Shown piece after piece: positions 51,083 through 62,196 of a stretch of 64,000 bases of DNA (positions are counted from its first letter, which is position 1; each line of letters begins with the position of its first letter). The DNA lies in the NCBI RefSeq assembly GCF_008868155.1, contig NZ_WBKR01000002.1:46530-110529 (forward strand), read 5' to 3'. The stretch is from Micromonospora sp. ALFpr18c. GTDB lineage: Bacteria > Actinomycetota > Actinomycetes > Mycobacteriales > Micromonosporaceae. Under the pieces are notes generated by a model that saw only the letters and a program-made list of their open reading frames with translations, ran no database searches and was not told the DNA's origin. Both the position numbers and the translations under genes were made by a program.

Positions 51083-51621
51083 GGGTTCACCTCCACGCCG
51101 GTGGTCGCCGCGCCGCCGCCCGGTCGGGCGTCGAGGGCGAGGTCCGGAGCCACCTCGCGGAGTCGGCGCAGGGCGGCGTGGCACTGGCTCTTCACGGTGC
51201 CGACGGTCACCCCGAGCGCCTCCGCCGTGGCGACCTCGGTCAGGTCCTCGTAGTAGCGCAGCACCAGTACGGCCCGCTGCCGGGGCGGCAGCAGACCCAG
51301 CGCGTCGTGCAGCGTGAGCCGCAACGCGCCGTCCCGGTCGGGGGCCACCTGTTCCGGCGGTGTGGCGCTGAGCCATTCGCGACGGCGGCGACGCCACCAG
51401 GACACCGCGTCGCGGTAGAGGATCGTCCGCACGTACGCGGAGGGGTCGCCCTCGCGGACCGAGGGCCAACGCAGCGCGAGTTTCAGCAGGGCGTCCTGGA
51501 GGAGATCCTCGGCCTGGTGCCGGTTGCCGCAGATCAGGTAGGCCGCACGCAGGAGCCGGTGCTGGTGGTTCTCCACGAAGGCGAGGTAGCCGTCGCGGCC
51601 GTCGTTCGCCGTGGATCCCAT
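51079..51621 (-). CDS. ECF RNA polymerase sigma factor, SigE family
   Basis: A 180-residue sigma factor with region 2 (LICGNRHQAEDLLQDALLKL) and region 4 (LPPRQRAVLVLRYYEDLTEV and TVGTVKSQCHAALRRLRE). It directs RNA polymerase to stress or envelope promoters, probably under control of the coupled downstream membrane protein. The regulon is unknown. Confidence 0.92.
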   Translation of the reverse strand: MGSTANDGRDGYLAFVENHQHRLLRAAYLICGNRHQAEDLLQDALLKLALRWPSVREGDPSAYVRTILYRDAVSWWRRRRREWLSATPPEQVAPDRDGALRLTLHDALGLLPPRQRAVLVLRYYEDLTEVATAEALGVTVGTVKSQCHAALRRLREVAPDLALDARPGGGAATTGVEVNP

Positions 51622-51689
51622 CCGCCCCCCTTCCGGCCGTCGCGTCGCGCGTCACCTGGCAGACGCACGGGGAGGGGCAAAAGGTTGGC

Positions 51690-52271
51690 TCAGGCCTCCG
51701 GCTGCCCGGTCAGGTAGCGCTGGAGGGTCGGCCCGATCCAGGCGACCAGCTCATCCGGCTCGACGTCCACCATGGGCGGCAGGCGGACGATGTAGCGGGT
51801 GAAGGCGAGGCCGAGGATCTGACTGGCCACCAGGCCGGCGCGCCGGGCGGTCATCGCGGGATCGGTGCCGAACGTGGACACGGCGGCGGTGAGCTGGTCG
51901 GTGAAGATGCCGCGCATCCGTTCGGCCGCGCCCGGGTTGGTGCTGGCGGACCGCAGCAGCGCGACGAGGGTCTCGTCGCCCTCCCACCGGCTGAGGAAGT
52001 GCCGGACCAGCGTCTCACCGAGCTGCGCTGGCGGTACGACGGCCAGGTCGGGCAGGCGCAGGTCGAACTCGGCCGCCGCCGCGAAGAGCCCCTCCTTGCT
52101 GCCGTAGTAGCGCATGACCATGGACGGGTCGATCCGGGCGTCGGCGGCGATGGCCCGGATGGTGGCGCGTTCGTACCCGTCGGCGGCGAACCGTTCCCGG
52201 GCGGCCTGGAGGATCGCCGCCCGGGTGGCGTCCGAACGGCGGGGCTGGGTCGAGCGGGCGGGCGCGGTCAT
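51690..52271 (-). CDS. TetR-family regulator
   Basis: A 193-residue regulator. The helix-turn-helix is RATIRAIAADARIDPSMVMRYYGSKEGLF (given here as the segment near residues 38-66); the C-terminal ligand domain is of the TetR type with RLPPMVDVEPDELVAWIGP. It diverges from an FAD monooxygenase across a gap with several TGCCAACA sites. Repression of itself and of the monooxygenase is the likely role. Confidence 0.9.
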   Translation of the reverse strand: MTAPARSTQPRRSDATRAAILQAARERFAADGYERATIRAIAADARIDPSMVMRYYGSKEGLFAAAAEFDLRLPDLAVVPPAQLGETLVRHFLSRWEGDETLVALLRSASTNPGAAERMRGIFTDQLTAAVSTFGTDPAMTARRAGLVASQILGLAFTRYIVRLPPMVDVEPDELVAWIGPTLQRYLTGQPEA

Positions 52272-52284
52272 GCCAACGACGGTA

Positions 52285-52356
52285 GGCCAACACCTGTTGA
52301 CACACAATCGGCACGCTCCTAATCTGCCAACAAGCGTTTGCCAACATGTGTTGGCA
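52285..52356. promoter_or_regulatory. TetR operator array
   Basis: A perfect palindrome TGCCAACA-TG-TGTTGGCA lies at 52339-52356, an imperfect copy GGCCAACA-CC-TGTTGACA at 52285-52302 and a half-site TGCCAACA at 52325-52332. All lie between the divergent TetR and monooxygenase genes; the full site is 22 bases before the monooxygenase start. Confidence 0.8.
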
Positions 52357-52378
52357 GCAGTCGTTTCCGGAGGTGGCC

Positions 52379-53536
52379 ATGCTGCCCACGAGTACCGACG
52401 TCCTGGTGGTGGGAGCGGGCCCCACCGGCCTCGCCACCGCGCTGACACTGGCCCGGCGCGGGGTGCGGGTGACCGTCCTCGACCAGGTCGCCGACCCACC
52501 GGTGACGTCTCGCGCGGCGGTCGTGCACGCGTACACCCTGGAGGTGCTGGACCGGATCGGCGCCGCGGCGCCCCTGGTCGCCCAGGGGGTGCGGGCGCCG
52601 CGCTTCACGGTCCGCGACCGGGACCGGGTGCTGCTGTCGGTCCCGTTCCACGAGCTGCCGTCCCGTTACCCCTATGCGCTGCTGGTCTCCCAGGCCGTCA
52701 CCGAAGACGTGCTCACCGCGCAGTTGGTCGACCTCGGCGTACGGGTACGCCGGCCGTGCCGGCTGACCGGTCTGAGCCGCACCGGCGAGGGGGTGCTCGC
52801 GCAGGTCGACGGCACGGAGGTGCGCGCCCGGTACGTGGTCGGCGCGGACGGCCTGCACAGCACGGTCCGTCAGTTGGCCGGCATCGGCTTCACCGGTCCT
52901 GCCGACGAGGAGTCCTTCGTGCTCGCCGACGTACGCGTACGGAGCACGCTGCCCCGCGACGAGGCGGCGCTCTTCCTCGCCCGCCCCGGGCCGCTGGTCT
53001 GGGCACCACTGCCGGACGGTGTGGTGCGGCTGGTCGCCGCCGTGGCGACGGCCCCGGCCGACCCGGACGCGGCGTACCTCCAGGCGCTGCTCGACGAGCG
53101 TGGCCCGACGCGGAGACCGGACCAGGTGACCGAGGTGCTCTGGGGTTCCCGGTTCCGGGTACGCCACCGGATCGCCGACACCTTCCGGTCCGGGCCGGTG
53201 CTGCTCGCCGGGGACGCCGGCCACGTGCACAGCCCCGCCGGCGGCCAGGGCATGAACCTCGGCATCTGCGACGCGGTGGCCCTCGGCACCGCCCTCGCCG
53301 ACGTCCTGGACGGCGGCCCGGAGACGGCGCTCGACGACTACAACGCCCGGCAGCGGCCGATGGCCGAGGACGTGCTGAGCTTCGCCGCCGGGCTGACCCG
53401 GATGGCCACCCTCTCCCCGGCCCGGCGGCCGGCCCGTGACGTCCTGCTCCGGGTGGTTGGCGCCGTGCCACCGGCCCGACGGCGGATCGCGCTGCGCCTG
53501 TCCGGGTTGTCCCACCGGGAACGGACCCCGGGCTAG
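52379..53536 (+). CDS. FAD-dependent monooxygenase (PHBH-type)
   Basis: A 385-residue flavoprotein. The N-terminal FAD motif is VLVVGAGPTGLATALTLARR, the second RYVVGADGLHSTVRQLAG, and the third GPVLLAGDAGHVHSPAGGQG. Such enzymes hydroxylate aromatic compounds, often antibiotics or plant phenolics, using NAD(P)H. The TetR pair suggests induction by the substrate, perhaps for detoxification. GGAGG precedes the ATG at 52379. It meets the opposing MFS gene with a 4-base overlap. Confidence 0.9.
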   Translation: MLPTSTDVLVVGAGPTGLATALTLARRGVRVTVLDQVADPPVTSRAAVVHAYTLEVLDRIGAAAPLVAQGVRAPRFTVRDRDRVLLSVPFHELPSRYPYALLVSQAVTEDVLTAQLVDLGVRVRRPCRLTGLSRTGEGVLAQVDGTEVRARYVVGADGLHSTVRQLAGIGFTGPADEESFVLADVRVRSTLPRDEAALFLARPGPLVWAPLPDGVVRLVAAVATAPADPDAAYLQALLDERGPTRRPDQVTEVLWGSRFRVRHRIADTFRSGPVLLAGDAGHVHSPAGGQGMNLGICDAVALGTALADVLDGGPETALDDYNARQRPMAEDVLSFAAGLTRMATLSPARRPARDVLLRVVGAVPPARRRIALRLSGLSHRERTPG

Positions 53537-54756
53537 GCTGCGCCGACCGGGCGGGAAGCAGCCCGCGCGGCTGGCCGCAGTGTCCGCCACGCGGCAAGCG
53601 TGACCAGTGCGAACGTGCCCGCCGCCGCGTCCGTCACCGGCACCGTGCCGTACGCCGCGGCGGCCAGCCCGGCGAGCATCGCGCCGACCGGGGCGGTGAG
53701 CAGGCCGACCATCCGCTGGGCCGCGCCCACCCGGCCGAGGAGCCCCGCCGGCACGTGTCGCTGCCCGTACGACGCACACAGGATGTTCCACACCACCGTG
53801 CCCGCGGCGAAGACGGCCAGCGCGAACCCGCCCGGCAGCGGATGTCGGGCCAGCGCGAACCCGGTCAGCGCCACCGTCTGCGCGGCGAGCACCGCGCACA
53901 GCGCGGGCACCGTGCCGAGTCGGGCGGCGAGCCGACCCGCACCCAGCGCCCCGGCCACGCCACCGAGGATCGCCGCAGCGGCGAACAGCCCGTACCCGGC
54001 CGGCGGCACCCGCAGCACGTCCAGCGCGTAGAGCACCAGCACCGCCATGATGCCGCTGATCGCCAGGTTGCTCGCGGCGGCGAGCAGCGTCACCCTCCAC
54101 AGTGTCTGGTGCCCGCGCAGCCATCGCACCCCCTCGACGACCTCGCCCCACACCGACCCGCGCGGCGCCTTCGCCGCCACCACGGGTGCCGGAGCGAGCG
54201 CCAGCACCAGTACGGCGGCCACGGCGAAGGTGACGGCGTCCACGGCGAAGGGGAGAGCCGGGGCGGTGGCGAAGAGGACACCGGCGGCGGGAGCGCCGAG
54301 AAAACCACCCGCGACGGCCGTACCGGCCTGAAGTCGGCCGTTCGCCCGGGTCAGCCCGGCCGGCGGCACCAGCGCGGGAAGCAGCGCGAACGAGGCGGAG
54401 TCGAACAGCGTGCCCAACCCGGCCAGGAGGAACGCCGCCACCAGCAGCACCTCGACGCCGGCCCGGTCGGCGGCGACCGCCGCGGCCAACGCCGCCACCA
54501 CCCCGGCGCGTACCCCGTCCACCAGGGCCATCGTGCGGCGGCGGTCCCAACGGTCGGCGTACACGCCACCGAGCAGGCCGAGGAGCAGCGGCGGCACCTG
54601 CGCGGCCACGGTGACCGCCGCGATGACCCGGGGATCGCGGGTCACCGCCGCCGCCAGCAGGGCCAGAGCCGGCGTACGCAGGGCGTCACCGAACCGCGAC
54701 GCGACGGCGGCGCACCAGAGCAGCCGGAAGTCCCGGCCGAGAGCGGAAGCTGTCAT
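53533..54756 (-). CDS. MFS transporter
   Basis: A 407-residue major-facilitator protein of the drug-efflux-like type. FRLLWCAAVASRFGDALRTP, GVYADRWDRRRTMALVDGVR (motif A) and VWNILCASYGQRHVPAGLLG are family-typical. It has twelve hydrophobic segments. It converges on the monooxygenase; whether the TetR regulator also controls it is not visible. Confidence 0.88.
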   Translation of the reverse strand: MTASALGRDFRLLWCAAVASRFGDALRTPALALLAAAVTRDPRVIAAVTVAAQVPPLLLGLLGGVYADRWDRRRTMALVDGVRAGVVAALAAAVAADRAGVEVLLVAAFLLAGLGTLFDSASFALLPALVPPAGLTRANGRLQAGTAVAGGFLGAPAAGVLFATAPALPFAVDAVTFAVAAVLVLALAPAPVVAAKAPRGSVWGEVVEGVRWLRGHQTLWRVTLLAAASNLAISGIMAVLVLYALDVLRVPPAGYGLFAAAAILGGVAGALGAGRLAARLGTVPALCAVLAAQTVALTGFALARHPLPGGFALAVFAAGTVVWNILCASYGQRHVPAGLLGRVGAAQRMVGLLTAPVGAMLAGLAAAAYGTVPVTDAAAGTFALVTLAAWRTLRPAARAASRPVGAA

Positions 54757-54878
54757 GCCGGTGACCGTGCGGGTTCGACCGGGTCGAGGGTCAAGCCGCC
54801 GGGCGAAAGGGGGACGCGCCCGTCGGTGATCATCGGTACGGTGGGCGCCGGTATTCGGGACCGGGGGAGAAGACAGGC

Positions 54879-56666
54879 GTGGACCACACCTTCCAGGTCG
54901 ACCTCCGTGGCGTCGTCGACCTGCTCAGCCATCACCTCTACGGCAGCCCACGGGTGTACGTCCGTGAGCTGCTGCAGAACGCGGTGGACGCGATCACGGC
55001 ACGCCGCTCGACCGAACCGGACGCGCCCGCCCTGGTCCGCATCGAAACCCCGGACCGCACCGGCGACGGCACCCTGCGGGTGCACGACACCGGCATCGGC
55101 CTGACCGAGGCGCAGGTGCACGAGCTGCTGGCCACCATCGGCCGAAGCTCCAAAAGGGACGAGCTGGGCTTCTCCCGCCACGAGTTTCTCGGCCAGTTCG
55201 GCATCGGCCTGCTCTCCTGCTTCCTGGTCGCCGACGAAATCCAGGTGCTCACCCGCAACGGCGAGCACCCCACGGTCCGCTGGACCGGGTACGCCGACGG
55301 CCGGTACGCGGTGAGCGTGGCACCGCCGCAGGCCGCCCGCGCCGAACCGGGCACCACCGTCACGCTGGTGCCCCGCCGCGACGCCGACCAGTGGTTCGCC
55401 ACCCCGACCGTCACCGACCTGGCCCGGCTCTTCGGTTCGCTGCTGCCCGTCACGGTCCGGGTCGGCGACGTGGTCACCACCACCGGCGAACCGCCGTGGC
55501 CGACCGCGCCGGGTGCGCCGGTCGACCGGGCCGCGCTGATCGCGTACGCCCGGGAGGCGCTCGGCGTCGACCCGTTCGACGTGCTGCCACTGAGCGTGCC
55601 GGAGGCCGGGCTAACCGGTGTCGCCGTCATCCTGCCTACCCCGGTGAACCCGGCGGCCCGCGCGGGGCACCGGGTCTACCTCAAGCGGATGCTGCTCACC
55701 GAACACGCCGACGGGCTGCTGCCGGACTGGGCGTTCTTCGCGCACTGCGTCGTGGACGCCAGCGAGCTGCGCCCCACCGCCAGCCGGGAGGCCCTCTACG
55801 AGGACACCCTGCTGACCGCGACCCGGGATGCGCTCGGCGACCAGATCCGCGGCTGGCTGGTCCGGTTGGCACGGCACGACCCGCACCGGCTCGCCGAGTT
55901 CCTCCAGGTGCACCACCTCGGCGTGAAGGCGCTGGCGTTGCACGACGACGAGATGCTGCGGCTGGTCGACCGGTGGTGGCCGATGGACACCAACGTCGGC
56001 ACGCTCACCCTCGCCGAGTTCCGGGAACGCCACGGTGTGCTCCGCTACGCGGCGAGCCTGGACGAGTTCCGCCAGCTCGCCGCGGTGGCCGCCGCGCAGG
56101 ACCTGGCGGTGGTCAACGCCGGCTACACGTACGACACCGAGCTGATCGAGCGGCTGCCGGTGGTGGACCGTTCGGTGCTCATCGAACGGCTGGAGCCGAG
56201 CGACCTCACGACCCGCTTCGACAGCCTCGACCCGCAGGTGGAGTTGGCGCTGCGGCCGTTCCTCACCGCCGCGCAGCGGGCCGTCGAACGCTCCGGCTGT
56301 GAGGTGGTGATCCGGGCGTACGACCCGGTCTCGCTGCCCGCGCTCTACCTGGTCAGCCGGTCGGCGGCATTCAACGACCAGCTCGCGGCCAGCCGGGACC
56401 GGGCCGACGAGCTGTGGGGTGGCGTGCTCGACGCGCTCGCCGCGACCGCCCCACCGGACCGCCCGCAGTTGGTGCTCAACCACCGCAACCCGCTGGTCCG
56501 CCGGGTCACCATGCTGGCCGACCCGGAGCTGGTGGGGCTCGCCATCGAGGCGCTGTACGGGCAGGCGTTGCTGCTCGGCCACCATCCGATCCGCGCCGCC
56601 GACGCGGCGCTGCTGAACGATTCCTTCCTCGGCCTGCTCGGCCGGGCCGTGCCGGGACGGGAGTGA
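54879..56666 (+). CDS. HSP90-family ATPase
   Basis: A 595-residue HtpG-like protein. The GHKL nucleotide site has RELLQNAVDAI (Asn34), VHDTGIGLT (about 69-76), TIGRSSK and GQFGIGLLSCFLVAD (about 106-119). A middle domain follows, and the C-terminal dimer domain is reduced or divergent. It starts with GTG at 54879. The next gene, a large helical-repeat protein, begins 2 bases after the stop, so both are one unit. This pair occurs in several actinomycetes; clients are unknown. Confidence 0.9.
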   Translation: MDHTFQVDLRGVVDLLSHHLYGSPRVYVRELLQNAVDAITARRSTEPDAPALVRIETPDRTGDGTLRVHDTGIGLTEAQVHELLATIGRSSKRDELGFSRHEFLGQFGIGLLSCFLVADEIQVLTRNGEHPTVRWTGYADGRYAVSVAPPQAARAEPGTTVTLVPRRDADQWFATPTVTDLARLFGSLLPVTVRVGDVVTTTGEPPWPTAPGAPVDRAALIAYAREALGVDPFDVLPLSVPEAGLTGVAVILPTPVNPAARAGHRVYLKRMLLTEHADGLLPDWAFFAHCVVDASELRPTASREALYEDTLLTATRDALGDQIRGWLVRLARHDPHRLAEFLQVHHLGVKALALHDDEMLRLVDRWWPMDTNVGTLTLAEFRERHGVLRYAASLDEFRQLAAVAAAQDLAVVNAGYTYDTELIERLPVVDRSVLIERLEPSDLTTRFDSLDPQVELALRPFLTAAQRAVERSGCEVVIRAYDPVSLPALYLVSRSAAFNDQLAASRDRADELWGGVLDALAATAPPDRPQLVLNHRNPLVRRVTMLADPELVGLAIEALYGQALLLGHHPIRAADAALLNDSFLGLLGRAVPGRE

Positions 56667-56668
56667 GC

Positions 56669-59563
56669 ATGAGCGACGAGGATCTGTGGCGGGTGCTGCG
56701 TGGCATCTCCGACATGCCGTACGGGGCGGGGCAGATCGCCGCCCTGGAGCAGTTGCTGCGCCGGGTGGACGCCGCCGACGACCGGCACCTCGCGTTCGTC
56801 ACCCGGATGCAGGCCACCACGGGCTACATCTACGGCGGCGAGCCGGCGAAGTCCTTCGTGACGTTCTCCTGGTGTCTGTCCGAGTTCGACCGCGACCCGC
56901 AGCCCTACCACCAGCGGCACCTGCACAACCTGCTCTGGCACTTCAAGTACATGATCAACGGGCTGTTGAACTTCCCGGAGGTGCCGCTCGACCGCACGTA
57001 CGCCGTGCTGGACGACATGGAGCGCCGCTACCGGGCGGGTGGGCACAGCCTGCAGACCGTCAACAAGCACCGGTTCCGGGTCGCCGACCACGTGGGCGAC
57101 GCCGAGGCGGCCGAGCACTGGTACCGGCTCTGGCAGACCACCCCGCGCGACGACCTCTCCGACTGCGCCGGCTGTGATCCGACCAGCCAGGTGGGCTACC
57201 TCGCCGACAACGGGCGGGACGCGGAGGCGGTGGCGTTGGCCGAGCCGGTGCTCGCCGGCCGGCTCAGCTGCAACGAGCAGCCACAGTCGATCCTCACCGC
57301 GCTGCTCCTGCCGTACCTGCGGACCGGGCGGGGCGAGTCGGCGCGCGACGCGCACCGGGAGGCGTACCGCCGGTTGCGCGGCAACCTCGCCAACCTGTGG
57401 GACATCGGCGACCACGTCGAGTTCTGCACGATGACCGGTAACGAGGCACGGGCGCTGGAGCTGGTCGAACGGCACCTGGACTGGCTGGACCGGCCGCCGT
57501 CGCCGGCCGCCGCGATGCACTTCGCGGCGACGGCCGCCGCGGCGTTGCGCCAGGCCGGCCGGAGCGCCGGGACGACCGTGTACCGCCGGGCCGCCGAGGG
57601 ACGGCCGGCCGGCGAGGTGTCGACGCTGGTGCTCGCCGACGAGTTGACGCGGACCGCGACCGAGCTGGCGGCGCGCTTCGACGCCCGCAACGGCACCACC
57701 CACCAGTCGGAGTGGATCGCCCGCCGGCTCGCCGTGCGGCCGAGCGGCGAGCACGTGCCGCTGTCGGCGAGCGTCCGCCGTCGCCCGTCGCGTCCGACCG
57801 GGGACGACCCGACCATCCCCCTCGGCGGGGCTGCACCGGCGACCGTCGGCGACGCGCCGCACGCCGGTCCTGCCGAGACGCCCGCGGTGACCGTGCCCGC
57901 CGACGCCGGCCCGGACGAGCTGCTGGATCTCGCCGAGCAGAGCTGGGGTCGGCACGACCGGGCCACGTTCCGGGCGGCGCTGGCCGCTTGCGACGAGCGC
58001 TTCGGCTCCGACGACCTGCCCCCGCGTACGGTCGCCCACCGGCTGGCTTTGCGGGCCGCCGAGCGCGGCGACGAGGACGACATCCAGGGTGCGGTGGAGA
58101 TGAACCGGGCGGCTCTGGAGCTGTACCGGACGGCGGGTGAGGACCTGCCGGCCCAGGTGGTCGCCGGGCGACTCGGTGTGCTGCTGACCCGCTCCGACGA
58201 CGACGCCGACGAGGGGCTGGCGTTGGTCCGGGAGGCCGCCGAGGTGCTGGACCGGGACGGCGACGCCCGACAGCGGGCCGCCGCGCACGACCGGGTGGCG
58301 CTGGCGCTGCTGCACCGGGAACGCTGGGCGGACGCGCTCGCGGCCCTCGACCGGGTGCCTGCCGACGCGGGCGGCGACCCACACCTCGCGGCCCGGATCG
58401 CGCTGCACCGCGCGCACCTGCTGGAGCAGTCCGAACGGGTCGAGGAGGCGCGCGCCGCCGCCGACGAGTCCCGCCGCATCGCCCGTGAGCTGGGTGTCGG
58501 CGAACTGGTCACGGCCGCCTGCCTGACCTACGCCCGCGCGGTGGACGATCCGGCCGACGCGGTGGCCGCCTGCGACGAGGCGCTGCTGGTGGCACCGGCG
58601 GACGCGGAGTTGCCGGTGCGGGTCGCCCGTGCCCGCGCGTTGCTCTCCGCCGGCCGCGCCGCCGACGCCGTCGACGACTTCGTCGAGGCGGTGACGCTCT
58701 GCGTCGAGCGGGGTGCCGAGGGCGACGCGTTCCTGCGCTGGGAGCTGGCGAACGCGTACCGGGTGGTGGGTCGGCTCGCCGAGGCGGCCGAGGTCGCCGA
58801 GGAGGCCGTCCTCGGTCTCGACCGGCTCGGCGCACAGGCCGAGGCGGACCGGTGCCGGCACCTGCTGGCGGGCGTGTACGCCGGGCTCGGCGAGATCGAC
58901 CCCGCACTGGCCCTACTGGAGCAGTTGGCCGGCAATCTGGACGGTCCGGACAACCTCCCGTACCGGGCGCAGGTGCTCGAGGAGGCCGGCGGCATCCTGT
59001 ACGACGCGGACCGGGACGCCGCCGGCGCGGAGCGGTTCGCAGCGGCTGCCACCGCGTACCGGCTCGGCGGCCTGCCGCTGGACGAGTTGCGGGCCCGCCG
59101 GCGGGAGGCGTACGCCTGGTTCTGGGCCGATGACCGACCGGCGGCGATCCGTGCCGTCGAGCAGGTGGACGGGTTGGCGGCGACGATGATCGGGCAGCCG
59201 GAGCCGCCGGTGACGTACGAGCTGGCGATGGCCGCCGAGGCCGGGGCGCGGGTGCTGACGGCCGAGGGTCGGCCGGACGAGGCGCTGGCCCGGCTCGCCG
59301 GGGTGCCGGACCGGTTGCGGTCGATCGAGGCGTTCGGTGAGGCCGCCCAGGTGGAGGTCCTCACCGGTGAGCTGCTGCTGCGACTGGACCGGCCGGCCGA
59401 GGCGGAGCCGCTCCTGCGGCGCGTCCTCGGTGGGCTCCCGGCCAACTCGCGGCCGGTGCGCCAGACCGCCTGGCTGCTGGCCCGTGCCCTGGATCTGCTG
59501 GACCGGCCCGCCGAGGCCGCCGCGTTGCGGGCGGAGCACGACCTCGACCCGGACGACGAGTGA
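56669..59563 (+). CDS. Large helical-repeat (TPR-like) protein paired with HSP90
   Basis: A 964-residue protein without signal or membrane segments. The N-terminal part (residues 1-300) is a helical region with YHQRHLHNLLWHFKYMINGL and HVGDAEAAEHWYRLWQTTP. After a Pro/Thr-rich linker (about 370-410), the C-terminal half consists of many TPR-like repeats rich in Ala, Glu and Arg (e.g. AAEVAEEAVLGLDRLGAQAE). TPR domains often bind the end of HSP90, so it may be a co-chaperone or client adapter of the gene before it. Confidence 0.82.
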   Translation: MSDEDLWRVLRGISDMPYGAGQIAALEQLLRRVDAADDRHLAFVTRMQATTGYIYGGEPAKSFVTFSWCLSEFDRDPQPYHQRHLHNLLWHFKYMINGLLNFPEVPLDRTYAVLDDMERRYRAGGHSLQTVNKHRFRVADHVGDAEAAEHWYRLWQTTPRDDLSDCAGCDPTSQVGYLADNGRDAEAVALAEPVLAGRLSCNEQPQSILTALLLPYLRTGRGESARDAHREAYRRLRGNLANLWDIGDHVEFCTMTGNEARALELVERHLDWLDRPPSPAAAMHFAATAAAALRQAGRSAGTTVYRRAAEGRPAGEVSTLVLADELTRTATELAARFDARNGTTHQSEWIARRLAVRPSGEHVPLSASVRRRPSRPTGDDPTIPLGGAAPATVGDAPHAGPAETPAVTVPADAGPDELLDLAEQSWGRHDRATFRAALAACDERFGSDDLPPRTVAHRLALRAAERGDEDDIQGAVEMNRAALELYRTAGEDLPAQVVAGRLGVLLTRSDDDADEGLALVREAAEVLDRDGDARQRAAAHDRVALALLHRERWADALAALDRVPADAGGDPHLAARIALHRAHLLEQSERVEEARAAADESRRIARELGVGELVTAACLTYARAVDDPADAVAACDEALLVAPADAELPVRVARARALLSAGRAADAVDDFVEAVTLCVERGAEGDAFLRWELANAYRVVGRLAEAAEVAEEAVLGLDRLGAQAEADRCRHLLAGVYAGLGEIDPALALLEQLAGNLDGPDNLPYRAQVLEEAGGILYDADRDAAGAERFAAAATAYRLGGLPLDELRARRREAYAWFWADDRPAAIRAVEQVDGLAATMIGQPEPPVTYELAMAAEAGARVLTAEGRPDEALARLAGVPDRLRSIEAFGEAAQVEVLTGELLLRLDRPAEAEPLLRRVLGGLPANSRPVRQTAWLLARALDLLDRPAEAAALRAEHDLDPDDE

Positions 59564-59646
59564 GCGCGCCGGCGCGCGCCGGGGTGTGTGTAACCGCTCG
59601 GTAACCAGCGTCCCACCGGGGTCGGCTCGCGGTCTACGCTTGCCCG

Positions 59647-60246
59647 GTGACGGTGGAGCAGCAGGCACGGGGCGCGGCGGGCGCGGGCCGGCGCCGGTCC
59701 CGCAAGGACGAGATCCTGGAGATCGCGGTCGGTCTGTTCGCCGCCCGTGGCTACCACGGTGTGTCGATGGACGACATCGGCGCGGCAGCGGGGGTCACCG
59801 GTCCGGCGCTCTACCACCACTTCGCCGGCAAGGAGGCGATGCTGGCCGCCGCGCTGATCCCGGTGAGCGAGGGACTGCTGGCCGGCGGGCGGGAACGCTC
59901 CGCCGGGCATCCGGACGACCCGCGTGGCGTACTGGAGTCGCTGATCGATTTCCACGTCGAGTTCGCGTTGGCCAACCCCGCGGTGATCGCACTGCACCTG
60001 CACGAGTTGGACCGCCTGCCGGAGGAGCCGCGGCGGCGGATCCGCCGCCTGCAACGGATGTACGTCGAGGAGTGGGTGACGGTGCTCACCGCACTGCATC
60101 CGGGCATGCCCGACGGTGAGGCGCGGGTGCTCGCCCATGCCGCGTTCGGCCTGATGAACTCGACGCCGTTCCTCGGTGGTGAGGTGGACCGGCGCCGTCG
60201 CGCCGAGCTGCTGCGGGGCGCGACCCTGGCCGCTCTGCTCGCCTGA
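59647..60246 (+). CDS. TetR/AcrR-family regulator
   Basis: A 199-residue regulator. The helix-turn-helix has ARGYHGVSMDDIGAAAGVTG and ALYHHFAGKEAML, the FadR/KstR-like pattern. The C-terminal domain is of the type often next to acyl-CoA metabolism genes. The biotin-carboxylase gene starts 71 bases downstream, so it may control it. It starts with GTG. Confidence 0.9.
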   Translation: MTVEQQARGAAGAGRRRSRKDEILEIAVGLFAARGYHGVSMDDIGAAAGVTGPALYHHFAGKEAMLAAALIPVSEGLLAGGRERSAGHPDDPRGVLESLIDFHVEFALANPAVIALHLHELDRLPEEPRRRIRRLQRMYVEEWVTVLTALHPGMPDGEARVLAHAAFGLMNSTPFLGGEVDRRRRAELLRGATLAALLA

Positions 60247-60317
60247 GTCGACTCGTCAGAAGTGCACCGGTCATGATTCCCTGACATCGTCCCACCATCC
60301 GGACGCCGGGAGGAAAC

Positions 60318-61685
<1,368 letters not shown>

Positions 61686-61807
61686 CCCCGGTCGGTTCGA
61701 GTGCAGGATGACAATAGGAAGCTGACGACTTCCTGACATCGATCACCAAGCATCGTCTTCTGAACGGAGGTCGATCCGATCATCCGTCGCTGACGAGAGG
61801 TCCATCC

Positions 61808-62110
61808 ATGAGGAAACGGGCTTTGCCCAACGGCATGGTCGCTGTCGGGCTGCTGTTGGCTGCCGCGCTCACCCCGACGCCGGCGGTCGCCGCCGCTGCC
61901 CCGCCCACCGTCGGCGCCGGCGCGGTCATGCCGCACCTCACGGCACTGCAGGAGATCGCGGAGGTGATGCCGTCGATCCTCGACTTCTACGCGGACACGT
62001 TCGGCCCCTTTCCGTTCGGCGTCTCGGGTGCCACCGTGGTGCCCTACCTGACTGGACGTTTGTTTCGCGTTCGCGTCAGTAGCGACCGATTTACGCCTCG
62101 ACCTCGTTAG
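61808..62110 (+). pseudogene. Remnant of a secreted M1-type metallopeptidase
   Basis: The first 28 residues form a signal peptide (GMVAVGLLLAAALTPTPAVA). Then EVMPSILDFYADTFGPFPFG resembles the part of M1 peptidases just before the catalytic domain. The whole N-terminal domain that should separate the two is missing, and after TVVPYL the frame loses any likeness, before HExxH would come. An IS element lies 87 bases beyond. It is a deletion remnant and not a complete gene. Confidence 0.6.
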
Positions 62111-62196
62111 GGCAATATGCCGGACCTGACCTGGAATACACGCATCCCGGTCAGCTCTGCCTTGACCAGAATCAGAGCATTTCAGCCCGTGATCGT

